From the NCBI RefSeq assembly GCF_016698645.1, contig NZ_CP068047.1, positions 1,523,001 through 1,587,000 on the forward strand: a stretch of DNA of 64,000 nt, written 5' to 3'. The DNA is from Devosia oryziradicis (lineage in GTDB: Bacteria > Pseudomonadota > Alphaproteobacteria > Rhizobiales > Devosiaceae). Shown piece after piece: positions 37,557-46,569 of this stretch. Both the position numbers and the translations under genes were made by a program. The notes beneath the pieces were generated by a model. The model worked only from the letters and a program-made list of their open reading frames with translations, searched no databases and was not told where the DNA came from. The first letter of the stretch is position 1. Each line of letters starts with the position of its first letter.

Positions 37557-39092
37557 CTAGGCGCGGCGCGGGCTGATCAGCTTGGCCACTACCAGCACCA
37601 GCAGGGCAATCGTGGCGGGGGCGAGTGCCAGCCAGCCGCCACCGCCTGCCACCAGCGCACCGGTGCCGGCCCACATGATCGAGGCAAAGGCTTCGCTCAA
37701 GGTGGCGGCTCGCGATGCGACCTGGCGCCGACGGAACATGGAGCGCTTGGCGACGACGCGGAACCAGAGCTGGATTGCGGTCGCCGATCCGGCCGAGAGT
37801 GTGGCGAAGATGGCCGTCACCAGCGCCATGCCGGGTGAGGAGAGAGCCATCAACAGCAACAGCGGCGTCAGCACGACGGCAATGACCGTAAGCACGGCCT
37901 CGATCTTGGCGATCAGCACGGTGCGTGGCGCGACCGGCGCGGTGACCACCAGGTCATGGGCGTCTTCGCCCGATATGGCGAGCCAGGCCAGCCCGCCGGC
38001 GAGTTGCCCGGCAGCCATGACCAGCACCGGAACGACAACGACAAAGGCGCCGGCATCGCTGCCGAAATTGAGCCATAGCAACAGGGCCGGCGGCGCGAGG
38101 TAGAGAATCTGCATCAGCGTCTGCGACAGCAGCCACGGATCGCGCTGCAGCAGCCGCCATTCCTTGAGGCGCAGAACGTGCCGCTGCGAGGCCGACCGGA
38201 ATGCGCGGGCGGACGGTTTGCGCTGGCTGGCAATATGATTGAGTCCGGCAGCAGAGATGGCAAGCCGCGCATAGCTCGACGCCGATATGGCAATGGCCAG
38301 GACCAATGCGCCCAATGCGATCCCGAGCATGACCAGAAGCGCGGTCATATCCCCCATGGCTGCCTTGGCGGGTAGCCAGATCGGACTATCGAGCCCGGGC
38401 GCAGCATTGATGACGGCATCCGACTGGAACACCGCCAAACGCGAATAGTCGCCATAGTAGAGGATGGCGGCGCCCTGTACGCCGATGACGAAGCCGGCGC
38501 CGATGACGGCGGCGACGATCTGCGAGATGAAGCGGGTCTGGCGCGGCCCGACCAGCTTGAACAGGGCCATGGTGATGCCCACGGACAGGGCCGTCGAGAT
38601 CGCCGCCATGGCGATCACCACGCCATAGGCGGCCAGCCAGCGCTGTCCGTCGAACAAAGCCAGCATGTTGATCAGCGGGCTGGCCAGTAGGGCGGTCAGG
38701 GCGACGCTGCTCAGCGCCACCGCCCCTGTCCGCACCGCGAACAGGCGTTGCGACGAGGCTGGCGAGGATAGGATCAGGTCAAGGTCGGAACGGCCGTAAT
38801 AGATGCGGGTCACGGCTTCCAGCGCCTGCGACAGCATCACCGTCCAGAACAGCAGGCCCGTGCCGGTCAGCATGACGAGGCTCTGCGCGTCAGAGCCAAT
38901 GCCGCCCCTGGCCCAGCGCGCCACCAGGCCATAGGCCAACAGATGCAGCACGACGGCGACGATGCCCAGAAAAACCACGAGGCCGAAGCCGCGCTTGCGG
39001 CTGCCGCCTGTCATCATGGCCACAAGCTCGCGCCAGGCCAATGTCAGTTCGTGGCGGGCAAACCAGGGCAGCGAGGCCGGGGCAAGGCTCAT
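37557..39092 (-). CDS. ABC-2-type exporter permease
   Basis: 511 residues with about ten to twelve predicted membrane segments, many Ala, Leu and Gly. A cytoplasmic part near the middle (SASQRHVLRLKEWRLLQRDPWLLSQTLMQ) resembles ABC-2 permeases. The start overlaps the stop of the ATPase gene by four bases (39089-39092), so both form one transporter. The substrate is not evident; no accessory periplasmic gene is present. Confidence 0.85.
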   Translation of the reverse strand: MSLAPASLPWFARHELTLAWRELVAMMTGGSRKRGFGLVVFLGIVAVVLHLLAYGLVARWARGGIGSDAQSLVMLTGTGLLFWTVMLSQALEAVTRIYYGRSDLDLILSSPASSQRLFAVRTGAVALSSVALTALLASPLINMLALFDGQRWLAAYGVVIAMAAISTALSVGITMALFKLVGPRQTRFISQIVAAVIGAGFVIGVQGAAILYYGDYSRLAVFQSDAVINAAPGLDSPIWLPAKAAMGDMTALLVMLGIALGALVLAIAISASSYARLAISAAGLNHIASQRKPSARAFRSASQRHVLRLKEWRLLQRDPWLLSQTLMQILYLAPPALLLWLNFGSDAGAFVVVVPVLVMAAGQLAGGLAWLAISGEDAHDLVVTAPVAPRTVLIAKIEAVLTVIAVVLTPLLLLMALSSPGMALVTAIFATLSAGSATAIQLWFRVVAKRSMFRRRQVASRAATLSEAFASIMWAGTGALVAGGGGWLALAPATIALLVLVVAKLISPRRA

Positions 39093-39832
39093 GCGACTTC
39101 CGCGCCCGCTGCCACGAGGTCGAGAAAGATGTCCTCAAGGCTCGATTCGCGGCCGATGCGTGCCCGCAGGTCCGCCAGCGTGCCCTCGGCGATCAACCGG
39201 CCCTGGCTGATGACGCCAATGCGCTCGGCCATGCGTTCCGCGACTTCCAGAATATGGGTGGTCATGATGACGGTAACGCCCGAGCGCACCTTGTCCAGCA
39301 GCACATCCTTGACCTGGCGGGCAGAACCGGCGTCGAGGCCGGTCAGCGGTTCGTCGAGGATGATCAGTTGCGGGTCATGCACCAGGGCGCCGGCCAGGGC
39401 TACCTTCTGGAGCATGCCCTTGGAGAAGCCTCCGCACAGGTCATTGGCATGCGGGCGCAGGCCGAGCCAGTCAATCAGTTCATTGGCCTTGGCCTGGGCC
39501 GCGCGACCGTCGATCTGCCAGAGGCCGGCGACGAATTCGAGATACTCCATTGGCGTCAGCCGGTCATAGACCATCGGCTCGTCGGACACCCACGCCACGA
39601 CGCGCTTGGCGGCGACGGGATCGCGCTGCGCATCGATGCCGAAGATGGCGATGTCACCAGCGTCGGGTCGCAACAAACCGGCGACCATGCGCAGGATGGT
39701 GGTCTTGCCCGCGCCATTGGGACCGAGCAGGGCATAGAACTCGCCGGCACGGATTGTGAGGTCGAGATCGACGACCACCGGCCGGTCGAAGCTCTTGGTC
39801 AGGCGTGAAATGGCGAGGGCAGGGACGGTCAA
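39089..39832 (-). CDS. ABC transporter ATP-binding protein
   Basis: 247 residues. Walker A LLGPNGAGKTT, a variant signature LCGGFSKGMLQKVALAGAL, Walker B LIILDEPLTGLD, and the switch His in VIMTTHILEVAE. It resembles the drug/antibiotic or gliding-type (ABC-2) ATPases. Start TTG 39832 (MTVPALAISRLTKSF) has GGAG eight bases upstream; the further TTG at 39856 has no such site. Coupled with the permease. Confidence 0.93.
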   Translation of the reverse strand: MTVPALAISRLTKSFDRPVVVDLDLTIRAGEFYALLGPNGAGKTTILRMVAGLLRPDAGDIAIFGIDAQRDPVAAKRVVAWVSDEPMVYDRLTPMEYLEFVAGLWQIDGRAAQAKANELIDWLGLRPHANDLCGGFSKGMLQKVALAGALVHDPQLIILDEPLTGLDAGSARQVKDVLLDKVRSGVTVIMTTHILEVAERMAERIGVISQGRLIAEGTLADLRARIGRESSLEDIFLDLVAAGAEVA

Positions 39833-40216
39833 GGCGTCGCTCCGGCGGAAGGGCAAGAGTCAGCCTATGCTGGCTGCCTTTCCCGGCGATGAATCGCCAG
39901 CGTTAAGTTTCCCGTATTCAGGCATACCGATCGAGCAGACGAAACGCGGGGTCGGCGACAGAAACCCTACTCGGACGCTCGCGATCAGCCAGCGCGCCGC
40001 CGAATGCGACCGCAGGCACTTCGCCCCTGGCCTCGGCCGGGTCAATGTTCCTCTTGGCCGCCGAGAGCCGTTGACCGTGATCGGACGTGGATAGTCGGTG
40101 CTGATGGCCATGCGAACTCGCTGGACTGTTGTGCAGTCTATTCGAAAGAGCCGCAGACAAGGTTACGGCCGCCTGGAGGTCCGGGCGGCCGCGACAATTC
40201 ATGGTTCACAGATGGT
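39833..40216. other. Gene-free gap between the ABC ATPase and ohr
   Basis: About 380 bases. Open frames here have no motifs or Shine-Dalgarno. A GC-rich hairpin (CGGCCGCC at 40167-40174 with GGCGGCCG at 40184-40191) follows the end of ohr on the minus strand and may be its terminator, although no T-run follows. The ABC operon promoter should be at the left side. Confidence 0.5.
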
Positions 40217-40648
40217 TTAGAGAACGGTCAGCGTCACGTCCACATTGCCACGGGTGGCGTTGGAATAGGGGCAGATCTGGTGAGCCTTGGCCACAAGATC
40301 TTCGACCTGCGCGCGCTCGAAGCCGGGCACCTTGATCTTGAGTTCGGCGGCGATGGCAAAGCCCGGGCCCTTGGCGTTTTCGCCGAACGAAACGTCGGCG
40401 TCGATGGTGGCTTCATCGGGGATCTTCACCTTTTCGCCGCGCGCCACGGCCTTGAGGGCGCCAAGGAAGCAGGCCGAATAGCCGATGGCGAAGAGCTGTT
40501 CCGGATTGGTGCCGGCGCCGCCATTGCCACCCATTTCCTTGGGTGTGTCCAGCGTCACCGACAAGCGGCCGTCATCGGTTGCACTGGTGCCGGTGCGGCC
40601 ACCGGTGGTGTGGGCATGGGCGGTGTAGACGGCGGATTTGATGGTCAT
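40217..40648 (-). CDS. ohr: Organic hydroperoxide resistance protein Ohr
   Basis: Thiol peroxidase of the OsmC/Ohr family that reduces organic and fatty-acid hydroperoxides, using lipoylated proteins as donors. 143 residues. The two reactive cysteines are in IGYSACFLGALKAVAR and AHQICPYSNATRGN. The N-terminal YTAHAHTTGGRTG and NPEQLFAIGYSA are typical of Ohr. Divergent from its regulator gene ohrR, with a shared operator at 40699. Confidence 0.96.
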   Translation of the reverse strand: MTIKSAVYTAHAHTTGGRTGTSATDDGRLSVTLDTPKEMGGNGGAGTNPEQLFAIGYSACFLGALKAVARGEKVKIPDEATIDADVSFGENAKGPGFAIAAELKIKVPGFERAQVEDLVAKAHQICPYSNATRGNVDVTLTVL

Positions 40649-40698
40649 GGAAAGCTCCTTTGGCGGGTTGAAATCATCGGCGTGAAAATTACCTAGCG

Positions 40699-40713
40699 CA
40701 CAATTGAATTGTG
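40699..40713. promoter_or_regulatory. Probable OhrR operator
   Basis: CACAATT-G-AATTGTG, a 15-base palindrome in the divergent ohr/ohrR gap. Known OhrR operators have the same ACAATT...AATTGT core. It would let reduced OhrR block both promoters, and it lies between the two start codons. Confidence 0.75.
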
Positions 40714-40764
40714 TGCAATAGAAAAATGCATGCTAATTTGCAGTTGGAAACGGAAGGTGAGCAC

Positions 40765-41214
40765 ATGACCGAGCAGGCTGATCCGCTCAAACTCGATTCG
40801 ATGCTGTGCTTTGCGGTCTATGCTGCCGAGCATGCCTTTACCCGCTTCTATAAGCCCAGGCTGGATGCGCTTGGCCTAACCTACCCGCAATACCTGGTGT
40901 TCCTGGTGCTGTGGGAAAGTGATGGCCTGACCGTCAAGGCGTTGGGCGACAGACTGTTCCTCGATTCCGGCACGATTACGCCCTTGCTTAAGCGGCTCGA
41001 AGGCCGCGGCCTGTTGCGGCGCCAGCGCGATGAGGAAGACGAGCGCCAAGTTCGCATCTATCTAACCCCCGAAGGTCGGGCGCTGCGGGCGAAAGCCATG
41101 GCAGTGCCGCTGGCCGTAGGCGAAGCGTTAGGGGGGGATCCCGCCGCCGGTGACGCCCTGCGTCAGAGCCTCCATCAGCTGCGCCAGCGACTGGACGCGG
41201 CTCTGAACGTGTAA
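40765..41214 (+). CDS. ohrR: MarR-family peroxide sensor OhrR
   Basis: 149 residues. Winged-helix repressor: [82 protein letters not shown]. Cys15 in [13 protein letters not shown] is the sensing thiol of OhrR proteins, and two Tyr follow at the expected places. ATG 40765 has GGAAGG upstream. Divergent from ohr; it presumably represses both until the thiol is oxidised. Confidence 0.95.
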   Translation: MTEQADPLKLDSMLCFAVYAAEHAFTRFYKPRLDALGLTYPQYLVFLVLWESDGLTVKALGDRLFLDSGTITPLLKRLEGRGLLRRQRDEEDERQVRIYLTPEGRALRAKAMAVPLAVGEALGGDPAAGDALRQSLHQLRQRLDAALNV

Positions 41215-41221
41215 GCCCGGG

Positions 41222-41938
41222 CTATTGAAGGCCCACCGCATCTACCTCGCCGGCGTCGCAGCCACCGTCAGTCGGGCGGGCGTCCTGCAGGCGGTCGGCG
41301 ATACTGGCGGGTCCGTCAATGTCACCGGTCAGGCCGATCGTCAGTTCGCTGATCAGCCGCCTGCTGCCATCCTCGACGCAACTGACGCGCACGCGCTCGC
41401 CTGCTCCCGGACCGAAAGCGGCGTCAAAAGCGGCGCGAATCTCGGTCTGCGTCAGGCGCTGGCCGATCGAGCCGGCGAAAAGCCCGGCCACCGCGCTGTT
41501 GTTGATTGCATCCAGCATCGCCAGTGAATCAGCGAAATACCCCTCCGCGTCGCCGTCGTAGCAGGTGCCGTGCTTGATCCATTCGTGACGTTCCAGGCCC
41601 GATTGCGTGCCGGGCATGGCGACTTGCAACTCGGCCCAAAGTTCACGAGAGAGTTCGGGTGCCGGCAGTCGGTCCCAATCGCCATCTTCGTCGATGCGCA
41701 CAGTCGCTTCATCCACCCCGCAATAGTCGCGTGAGCGGGGCTGGGGCCACAAGCCGTGCAGGGCGAAATGGCCAGCATCGAACCGGTCTTCCGTCTGGCT
41801 TTCGCATTCGGGCTTGTTAGGCCGGGTCTCGCAGAAGGCCGGCTGCCAGCTGATGGCAAGCACGAATTGCGTGCGCTCCTGCGCCTGCGTGGGCGAAGCG
41901 AGCAAAGCGAACAGAGCGGCAGCGGCAGCCAGGCGCAT
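41222..41938 (-). CDS. Secreted ribonuclease T2
   Basis: Base-unspecific endoribonuclease that forms 2',3'-cyclic phosphates. 238 residues. A signal peptide ending in SPTQA starts at ATG 41938. Both catalytic boxes are present: CAS1 FALHGLWPQPRSRDYC and CAS2 ERHEWIKHGTCYDGD, and six or more Cys suit the disulfide-rich fold. It lies 43 bases after the CpdB-like gene and is transcribed in the same direction, so the two could together break down RNA in the periplasm. Confidence 0.94.
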   Translation of the reverse strand: MRLAAAAALFALLASPTQAQERTQFVLAISWQPAFCETRPNKPECESQTEDRFDAGHFALHGLWPQPRSRDYCGVDEATVRIDEDGDWDRLPAPELSRELWAELQVAMPGTQSGLERHEWIKHGTCYDGDAEGYFADSLAMLDAINNSAVAGLFAGSIGQRLTQTEIRAAFDAAFGPGAGERVRVSCVEDGSRRLISELTIGLTGDIDGPASIADRLQDARPTDGGCDAGEVDAVGLQ

Positions 41939-41981
41939 GGGGTACCTCGGAGAAAGGGGCGGCCATGGCCGCCCCGGTAGT

Positions 41982-43958
41982 TTAGAGCGTGATGCGATAA
42001 AGACCAAAGCCGTCGGCGTTTGTCTCTCCTGTCGCCTCGATCTTGACCGCCGTCACGTCGGCCAGGTGCTCGGCCGCCTTCGGCCCGGTGGCAAAGAGCA
42101 CTGTGGTGTCGCCGATGGGGGCGAGGGACCAGTTGCTGTCGGCCTTGGGGTTGATCGTGCCGTTTTCGACGATGAAGCGGACAATCAGGTCGCGGTTGGT
42201 GTCAGGACCCTTGAAGACGATGTGATCCGCCCCCGTGCCTGGGAACGAGCCGCCGCCGCCAGCGCGGTAGTTGTTGGACGCGATGACGAACTTGGCCTCC
42301 GGATCGATCGGTGCGCCCTCGAACTGGAGGTCGACGATGCGGTTGGCGTCCGGGTTGGTCACTTCCTTGCCGTCGCTCGAATATTTGGAGGGCTGGGTCA
42401 GGTCGATCTTGTAGGTAATGCCGTCGATGACGTCGAAATTGTAGGACGGGAAATCCGGGTTGATCAGCTCGGCATCCTTGGCGCCTTTTTCGACCTGGTT
42501 GAAGATGCCGGCGGAACGCTCCAACCAGTCCTTGACCTCGGCGCCCGTCACGACCAGCGCCTGGATGGTGTTGGGATAGAGGTAGAGGTCGGCGACGTTC
42601 TTGATCGCCACGGGACCGACCGGCACGTCGGTATAATATTCCGGGCCGCCACGGCCGCCGGCCTTGAAGGGAGCCGCGGCCGACAGGATCGGCAGGCTTT
42701 CCCATTCGGTGCCCTTCATCATCTGGGCGACGTACCAGGTCTGGGCCTGGCTGACGATCTGCACGGACGGATCGTCGGCCACCAGCGCGAAGTAGGAATG
42801 GAGCGGTGCCGAGGTTTCGCCAACGGCACGGCGCACATATTCGAGCGTTTCGTCATGCTCGGTCTGGGCGGCAGCCTCCACTTCGGGCTCGCTTTCAACC
42901 AGGGCATTGACCTTGCCGTCGACACGCTCGGAGATCGGCCGTGCCTCGGACGTGTGCGACACCACCGTCCACTTGCCATCGGCGTCCTGTTCGAGCAGCA
43001 GGTCGATGAGGCCCATATGCGAGCCCCAGAAGCCAGCCATCACGGCAGGCTTGCCGCTCAGCGTGCCGGCTTCGATGTCGGCGCCTTCGACGCCTTCATA
43101 GTCCGGGCCCGGGAAGACCAGATGCTGGTGACCGGTCAGGACCACGTCGATGCCATCGACGGCGGCCAGCTGCAGGGAGGCGTTCTCGGCGCCGGCCACC
43201 TGATCGGCCGCAATGCCGGAATGGGACAGGGCGACGATGATATCGGCGCCTTCTTCCTTCATCTTGGGCACATAGGCCTTGGCCGTCTCGACGATGTCGC
43301 GGGTATTCACCTTGCCGGCGAGATGGCTGGCGTCCCAAGTCATGATCTGCGGCGGCAGGAAGCCGATGAGGCCGATCTTGATGGTCTTGGTGGCACCCGA
43401 ACCGTCGGTCAGTTCCTTTTCGACGATCAGGTAGGGCTGGATATAGGTCTCGTCGCTGAGCGGATCGGCAGCCAGTTCGCCGCGCACCAGGTTGGCCGAG
43501 ACAAAGGGGAAGTTGGCGCCCGACAAAGCCGTGTCGAGATAGTCCAGGCCATAGTTGAATTCGTGATTGCCCAGCGTGGCGGCTTCGTAGCCAAGCGTGT
43601 TCATTGCCGCGATGATGGGGTGGACGTTGTCTTCGAGCCCCTTCTCGTAGGCGATGTAGTCGCCCATCGGGTTGCCCTGGATGATATCGCCATTGTCGAC
43701 CAGCATGGAGTTGCCGGCTTCGGCCCGAATGGCCTCGATCAGCGATGCGGTGCGCGCCAGGCCCATGGTCTCGTTGGGGGCGTCGGCATAGTAGTCATAG
43801 GGGAACACGGCGACATGCAGGTCGGTGGTTTCCATGATGCGCAGATGCGCCTGGTTGGCCTGCGCCAATGCAGCAAACGGGTGCATGGCGGCCATGGCCC
43901 CGATACTTGCAGAGCCGGCAAGGAAGGTGCGTCGAGAAATCTTGGGCAGGAAATTCAT
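41982..43958 (-). CDS. cpdB: 2',3'-cyclic-nucleotide 2'-phosphodiesterase/3'-nucleotidase (CpdB-like)
   Basis: Periplasmic bifunctional enzyme that turns 2',3'-cyclic nucleotides into nucleosides. 658 residues. A Tat signal is visible at the N terminus ([19 protein letters not shown]). The metallophosphoesterase part has [49 protein letters not shown], and [14 protein letters not shown]; the C-terminal nucleotidase domain includes [17 protein letters not shown] 43958 has AGGGAG upstream. It pairs functionally with RNase T2. Confidence 0.93.
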   Translation of the reverse strand: MNFLPKISRRTFLAGSASIGAMAAMHPFAALAQANQAHLRIMETTDLHVAVFPYDYYADAPNETMGLARTASLIEAIRAEAGNSMLVDNGDIIQGNPMGDYIAYEKGLEDNVHPIIAAMNTLGYEAATLGNHEFNYGLDYLDTALSGANFPFVSANLVRGELAADPLSDETYIQPYLIVEKELTDGSGATKTIKIGLIGFLPPQIMTWDASHLAGKVNTRDIVETAKAYVPKMKEEGADIIVALSHSGIAADQVAGAENASLQLAAVDGIDVVLTGHQHLVFPGPDYEGVEGADIEAGTLSGKPAVMAGFWGSHMGLIDLLLEQDADGKWTVVSHTSEARPISERVDGKVNALVESEPEVEAAAQTEHDETLEYVRRAVGETSAPLHSYFALVADDPSVQIVSQAQTWYVAQMMKGTEWESLPILSAAAPFKAGGRGGPEYYTDVPVGPVAIKNVADLYLYPNTIQALVVTGAEVKDWLERSAGIFNQVEKGAKDAELINPDFPSYNFDVIDGITYKIDLTQPSKYSSDGKEVTNPDANRIVDLQFEGAPIDPEAKFVIASNNYRAGGGGSFPGTGADHIVFKGPDTNRDLIVRFIVENGTINPKADSNWSLAPIGDTTVLFATGPKAAEHLADVTAVKIEATGETNADGFGLYRITL

Positions 43959-44246
43959 GTGGTGTCTCCCTGAAGCGTTCATGTGCTGAACAGGTCCGGG
44001 GGCGCCGCGCTCCCGAACGGTGGACCCGCGGGTCCGGCGTGTCGCTCCGCTGGAGCGCGCATGCTCATGCCGCCCATAGGTGACGCTGGGATGACGGCAG
44101 TGGAGCGAGGCTAGGGAATTTTGACCGGGCGGTCAAATTGTGACCTCGGGCGCTGACTGGCGGGTGCCACTTTCGCATCGACGCAGGAACCGATTGCATC
44201 GATCCGGCTTGTTGCTACGCTGGGGACAATTCGGAGAACACAGACC
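43959..44246. other. Divergent intergenic region cpdB/ypfJ
   Basis: About 290 bases without a gene. GACCGGGCGGTCA at 44123-44135 is a 13-base inverted repeat (TGACC/GGTCA on extension) in front of the metallopeptidase gene, possibly a regulator site. Nothing else was recognised. Confidence 0.4.
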
Positions 44247-45176
44247 ATGAAATGGCGCGGCAGGCAGCAGAGTTCGAACATTGAGGACCGACGCAGCCAA
44301 GGCGGTTTTGGTGGTGGCTTTGGCGGCAGCCCATTCGGGCGCGGCGGTGGCGGCATCCGCCTGCCCACGGGCGGCGGCGGATCACGCGGCGGCATCGGCA
44401 GCATCATCGGTATCGTGGTGGTGCTGGGCATCATCTGGGCTGTGACCGGCACCAACCCCATCGATATTTTGACGGGCGGTTCGAGCAGCGGTGGCAGCTC
44501 TGCCACTTCATCCAGCCAGGTGCCGACAACGGGCGAACAGGCCGAATTGCGCGATTTCGTCGGCGTGGTGGTCAAGGAGACCGAGGACCTGTGGACCGGC
44601 GTGTTCCAGGCTTCGGGCGAAGATTATCCGGAACCGACGGTGGTGCTGTTCAGCAACCAGGTCAACACCGCCTGCGGCGCAGCCGATTCGAGCACGGGTC
44701 CGTTCTATTGCCCCGGCGACCAGAAGGTCTATATCGACCTCGCTTTCTATGACGAGCTGCGCGAACGGTTCGGCGCGCCGGGCGATTTTGCGCAGGCCTA
44801 TGTGCTGGCCCACGAGATCGGCCACCACATCCAGAACATCACCGGCGTCCTGCCCGAATTCAACCAGCGCCGCCAGGCGATGAGCCAGGAAGAGGCCAAC
44901 GCCTATTCGGTGCGCGTCGAGCTGCAGGCCGATTGCTATGCCGGGGTCTGGGCCAACTATGCTGGCCAGGAAGACCTGCTCGACAATGGCGACGTGGAAG
45001 AAGCGCTGAACGCGGCCAACCAGATCGGCGATGATACGCTGCAGAAGCGGATGCAGGGCTTTGCCGTGCCAAAGACGTTCAACCACGGCACGTCGGCGCA
45101 GCGGAAAACCTGGTTCGAACGCGGTTATCGCTCTGGCAATCCATCCGATTGTGATACGTTCTCGGGTAACGTGTAA
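44247..45176 (+). CDS. YpfJ-family neutral zinc metallopeptidase
   Basis: 309 residues. A glycine-rich cytoplasmic tail (SQGGFGGGFGGSPFGRGGGGIRLPTGGG) is followed by one membrane helix (SIIGIVVVLGIIWAV) and a zinc_peptidase domain: FYCPGDQKVYIDLAFYDELRERFGAP, then AYVLAHEIGHHIQNITG with the HExxH, and VELQADCYAGVWANY, where Glu is the third ligand. GGAG precedes ATG 44247. The paralogue at 45200 follows by 23 bases. Confidence 0.94.
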   Translation: MKWRGRQQSSNIEDRRSQGGFGGGFGGSPFGRGGGGIRLPTGGGGSRGGIGSIIGIVVVLGIIWAVTGTNPIDILTGGSSSGGSSATSSSQVPTTGEQAELRDFVGVVVKETEDLWTGVFQASGEDYPEPTVVLFSNQVNTACGAADSSTGPFYCPGDQKVYIDLAFYDELRERFGAPGDFAQAYVLAHEIGHHIQNITGVLPEFNQRRQAMSQEEANAYSVRVELQADCYAGVWANYAGQEDLLDNGDVEEALNAANQIGDDTLQKRMQGFAVPKTFNHGTSAQRKTWFERGYRSGNPSDCDTFSGNV

Positions 45177-45199
45177 CGATACAATCGGCGGAAAGCATA

Positions 45200-46009
45200 G
45201 TGTTGGGTATCCCTGAGAGCGTGATGCCGCATGTGCGGCGGTTCGGCTTTTCCGGTGTCATCGCGCTTGGCGTGGTGGTGGTGATGATCTTCGGCATCAA
45301 CCCGGTGACGGTGCTCACCGGGCAGGTTGCCGAGCCATTGCCGCACACCACGCTGACGGCGCTCGACGCGATCGCCAAGGGCGAGGGCAAGCCGGAGGAT
45401 CTGGTGGGCGCGGTAGAGCGCGAGGCCAACGGCTTCTGGGAGCGTGCTTTCCGCAGCGCGGCGGTCTACTACCCGCCCGTAACCCTCAAGATGGTTCCCT
45501 CCAGCACCGAACTCGGCTGTGGCATGGCCGGGTCTGCGGTGGGGACGTTCTATTGCCCGCAAGACAAGACAGTCTATGTCGACATGGCGGCCTATGGCGA
45601 CCTTGTCGCGGCCTTTCCCGAGCAGGGCCACAAGGCCGAGGGCTACCTGATCGGGCTGGCCTATGGCCACCACGTATTGGCGGCGCTGGACCAGTTTGCG
45701 ACGCTGGACGGGCTTACGGGCGCCGACCGCGCCAGCCGCGAACAGCAACTTGGTGCCCGTGCCGCCTGTTATGCGGGGGCCTGGACCAAGTGGGCGGGGC
45801 TCGAGGAACTGCTGGACGATCCGCAAGTGGTTCGAGCCATCGATTCCACCGATACAGGCAGCGATGTCGCGCAGATGCCCTCGCGCGCTACGATTCCCCG
45901 GGCCATGACCCCACCCAGCCCCGCCTATCGGCAGCATGGCTTCGACCTTGGCTACGCCATTCCCGCAGCGGGTAGCTGCCGTGACGAAAAGATCGGCGCC
46001 CCGATCTGA
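45200..46009 (+). CDS. Degenerate YpfJ paralogue lacking the zinc-binding site
   Basis: 269 residues, clearly homologous to the gene before it: LGCGMAGSAVGTFYCPQDKTVYVDMAAYGDLVAAF aligns with its counterpart, as do the membrane helix near the N terminus and AACYAGAWTKWAG. But HEIGHH is replaced by LAYGHH in YLIGLAYGHHVLAAL, removing the first His and the catalytic Glu, and the third-ligand Glu before the ACYAG block is gone too. It should be catalytically dead, perhaps a regulator or partner. Start GTG 45200 is 23 bases after its active neighbour. Confidence 0.82.
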   Translation: MLGIPESVMPHVRRFGFSGVIALGVVVVMIFGINPVTVLTGQVAEPLPHTTLTALDAIAKGEGKPEDLVGAVEREANGFWERAFRSAAVYYPPVTLKMVPSSTELGCGMAGSAVGTFYCPQDKTVYVDMAAYGDLVAAFPEQGHKAEGYLIGLAYGHHVLAALDQFATLDGLTGADRASREQQLGARAACYAGAWTKWAGLEELLDDPQVVRAIDSTDTGSDVAQMPSRATIPRAMTPPSPAYRQHGFDLGYAIPAAGSCRDEKIGAPI

Positions 46010-46056
46010 ACGCCTGCCGGGCTCCCGCGTTGTCTTAGCCAGCACGGGAGCATGCC

Positions 46057-46569
46057 ATGATCGGGAATTTGAGCGGCACGAGTTTTGAGTATTTTGCCGA
46101 TGACGGGCGCTTCCCCAATTCGGCGCTGCCGGTGGTGATTTACCGGCAGGCGGTAGCGCCCGACCAAGCTTCCGCCGAGGCGCTGGAAGCCCTGTTCGAC
46201 GGCAATGGTTGGCCGAGCCAGTGGCGCGCCGGGGTTTATGATTACCACCACTACCATTCGACGGCCCATGAATGTCTGGGTGTCGCGAGCGGCTCGGCGA
46301 CGCTGCAGCTGGGTGGCCCCGGGGGGCGGGAGTTTACCGTAAGCCCAGGCGATGTGGTGCTGCTGCCGGCCGGCACTGCCCACCGGCGCCTCAGCGCGGA
46401 TGCGGCTTTCCTGATGGTCGGCGCTTATCCGCCCGGCCAGAGCTGGGATATTCTACGGGGCGATCCGGCTGATCGGCCCGAGGCCGACCAGCGCATTGCC
46501 AGGGTCGCGCTGCCCCAGACCGATCCGGTTGGCGGGCAGGGCGGACCGGTCCTCGAGAAGTGGCGCTAG
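46057..46569 (+). CDS. YjlB-like cupin protein
   Basis: 170 residues. The cupin metal motif is seen as AGVYDYHHYHSTAHECLGVASGSATLQLGG, and the second as FTVSPGDVVLLPAGTAHRRL. It matches the small YjlB family, with ALPVVIYRQAV near the N terminus. CGGGAG lies eight bases before the start codon. Its stop overlaps the carA stop by a few bases (convergent). The substrate is unknown. Confidence 0.9.
   Translation: MIGNLSGTSFEYFADDGRFPNSALPVVIYRQAVAPDQASAEALEALFDGNGWPSQWRAGVYDYHHYHSTAHECLGVASGSATLQLGGPGGREFTVSPGDVVLLPAGTAHRRLSADAAFLMVGAYPPGQSWDILRGDPADRPEADQRIARVALPQTDPVGGQGGPVLEKWR

Noticed and set aside
41814..43973. 719-codon plus-strand frame opposite the CpdB-like gene
   Set aside because: Overlaps a clearly identified gene over its whole length and has no family features.
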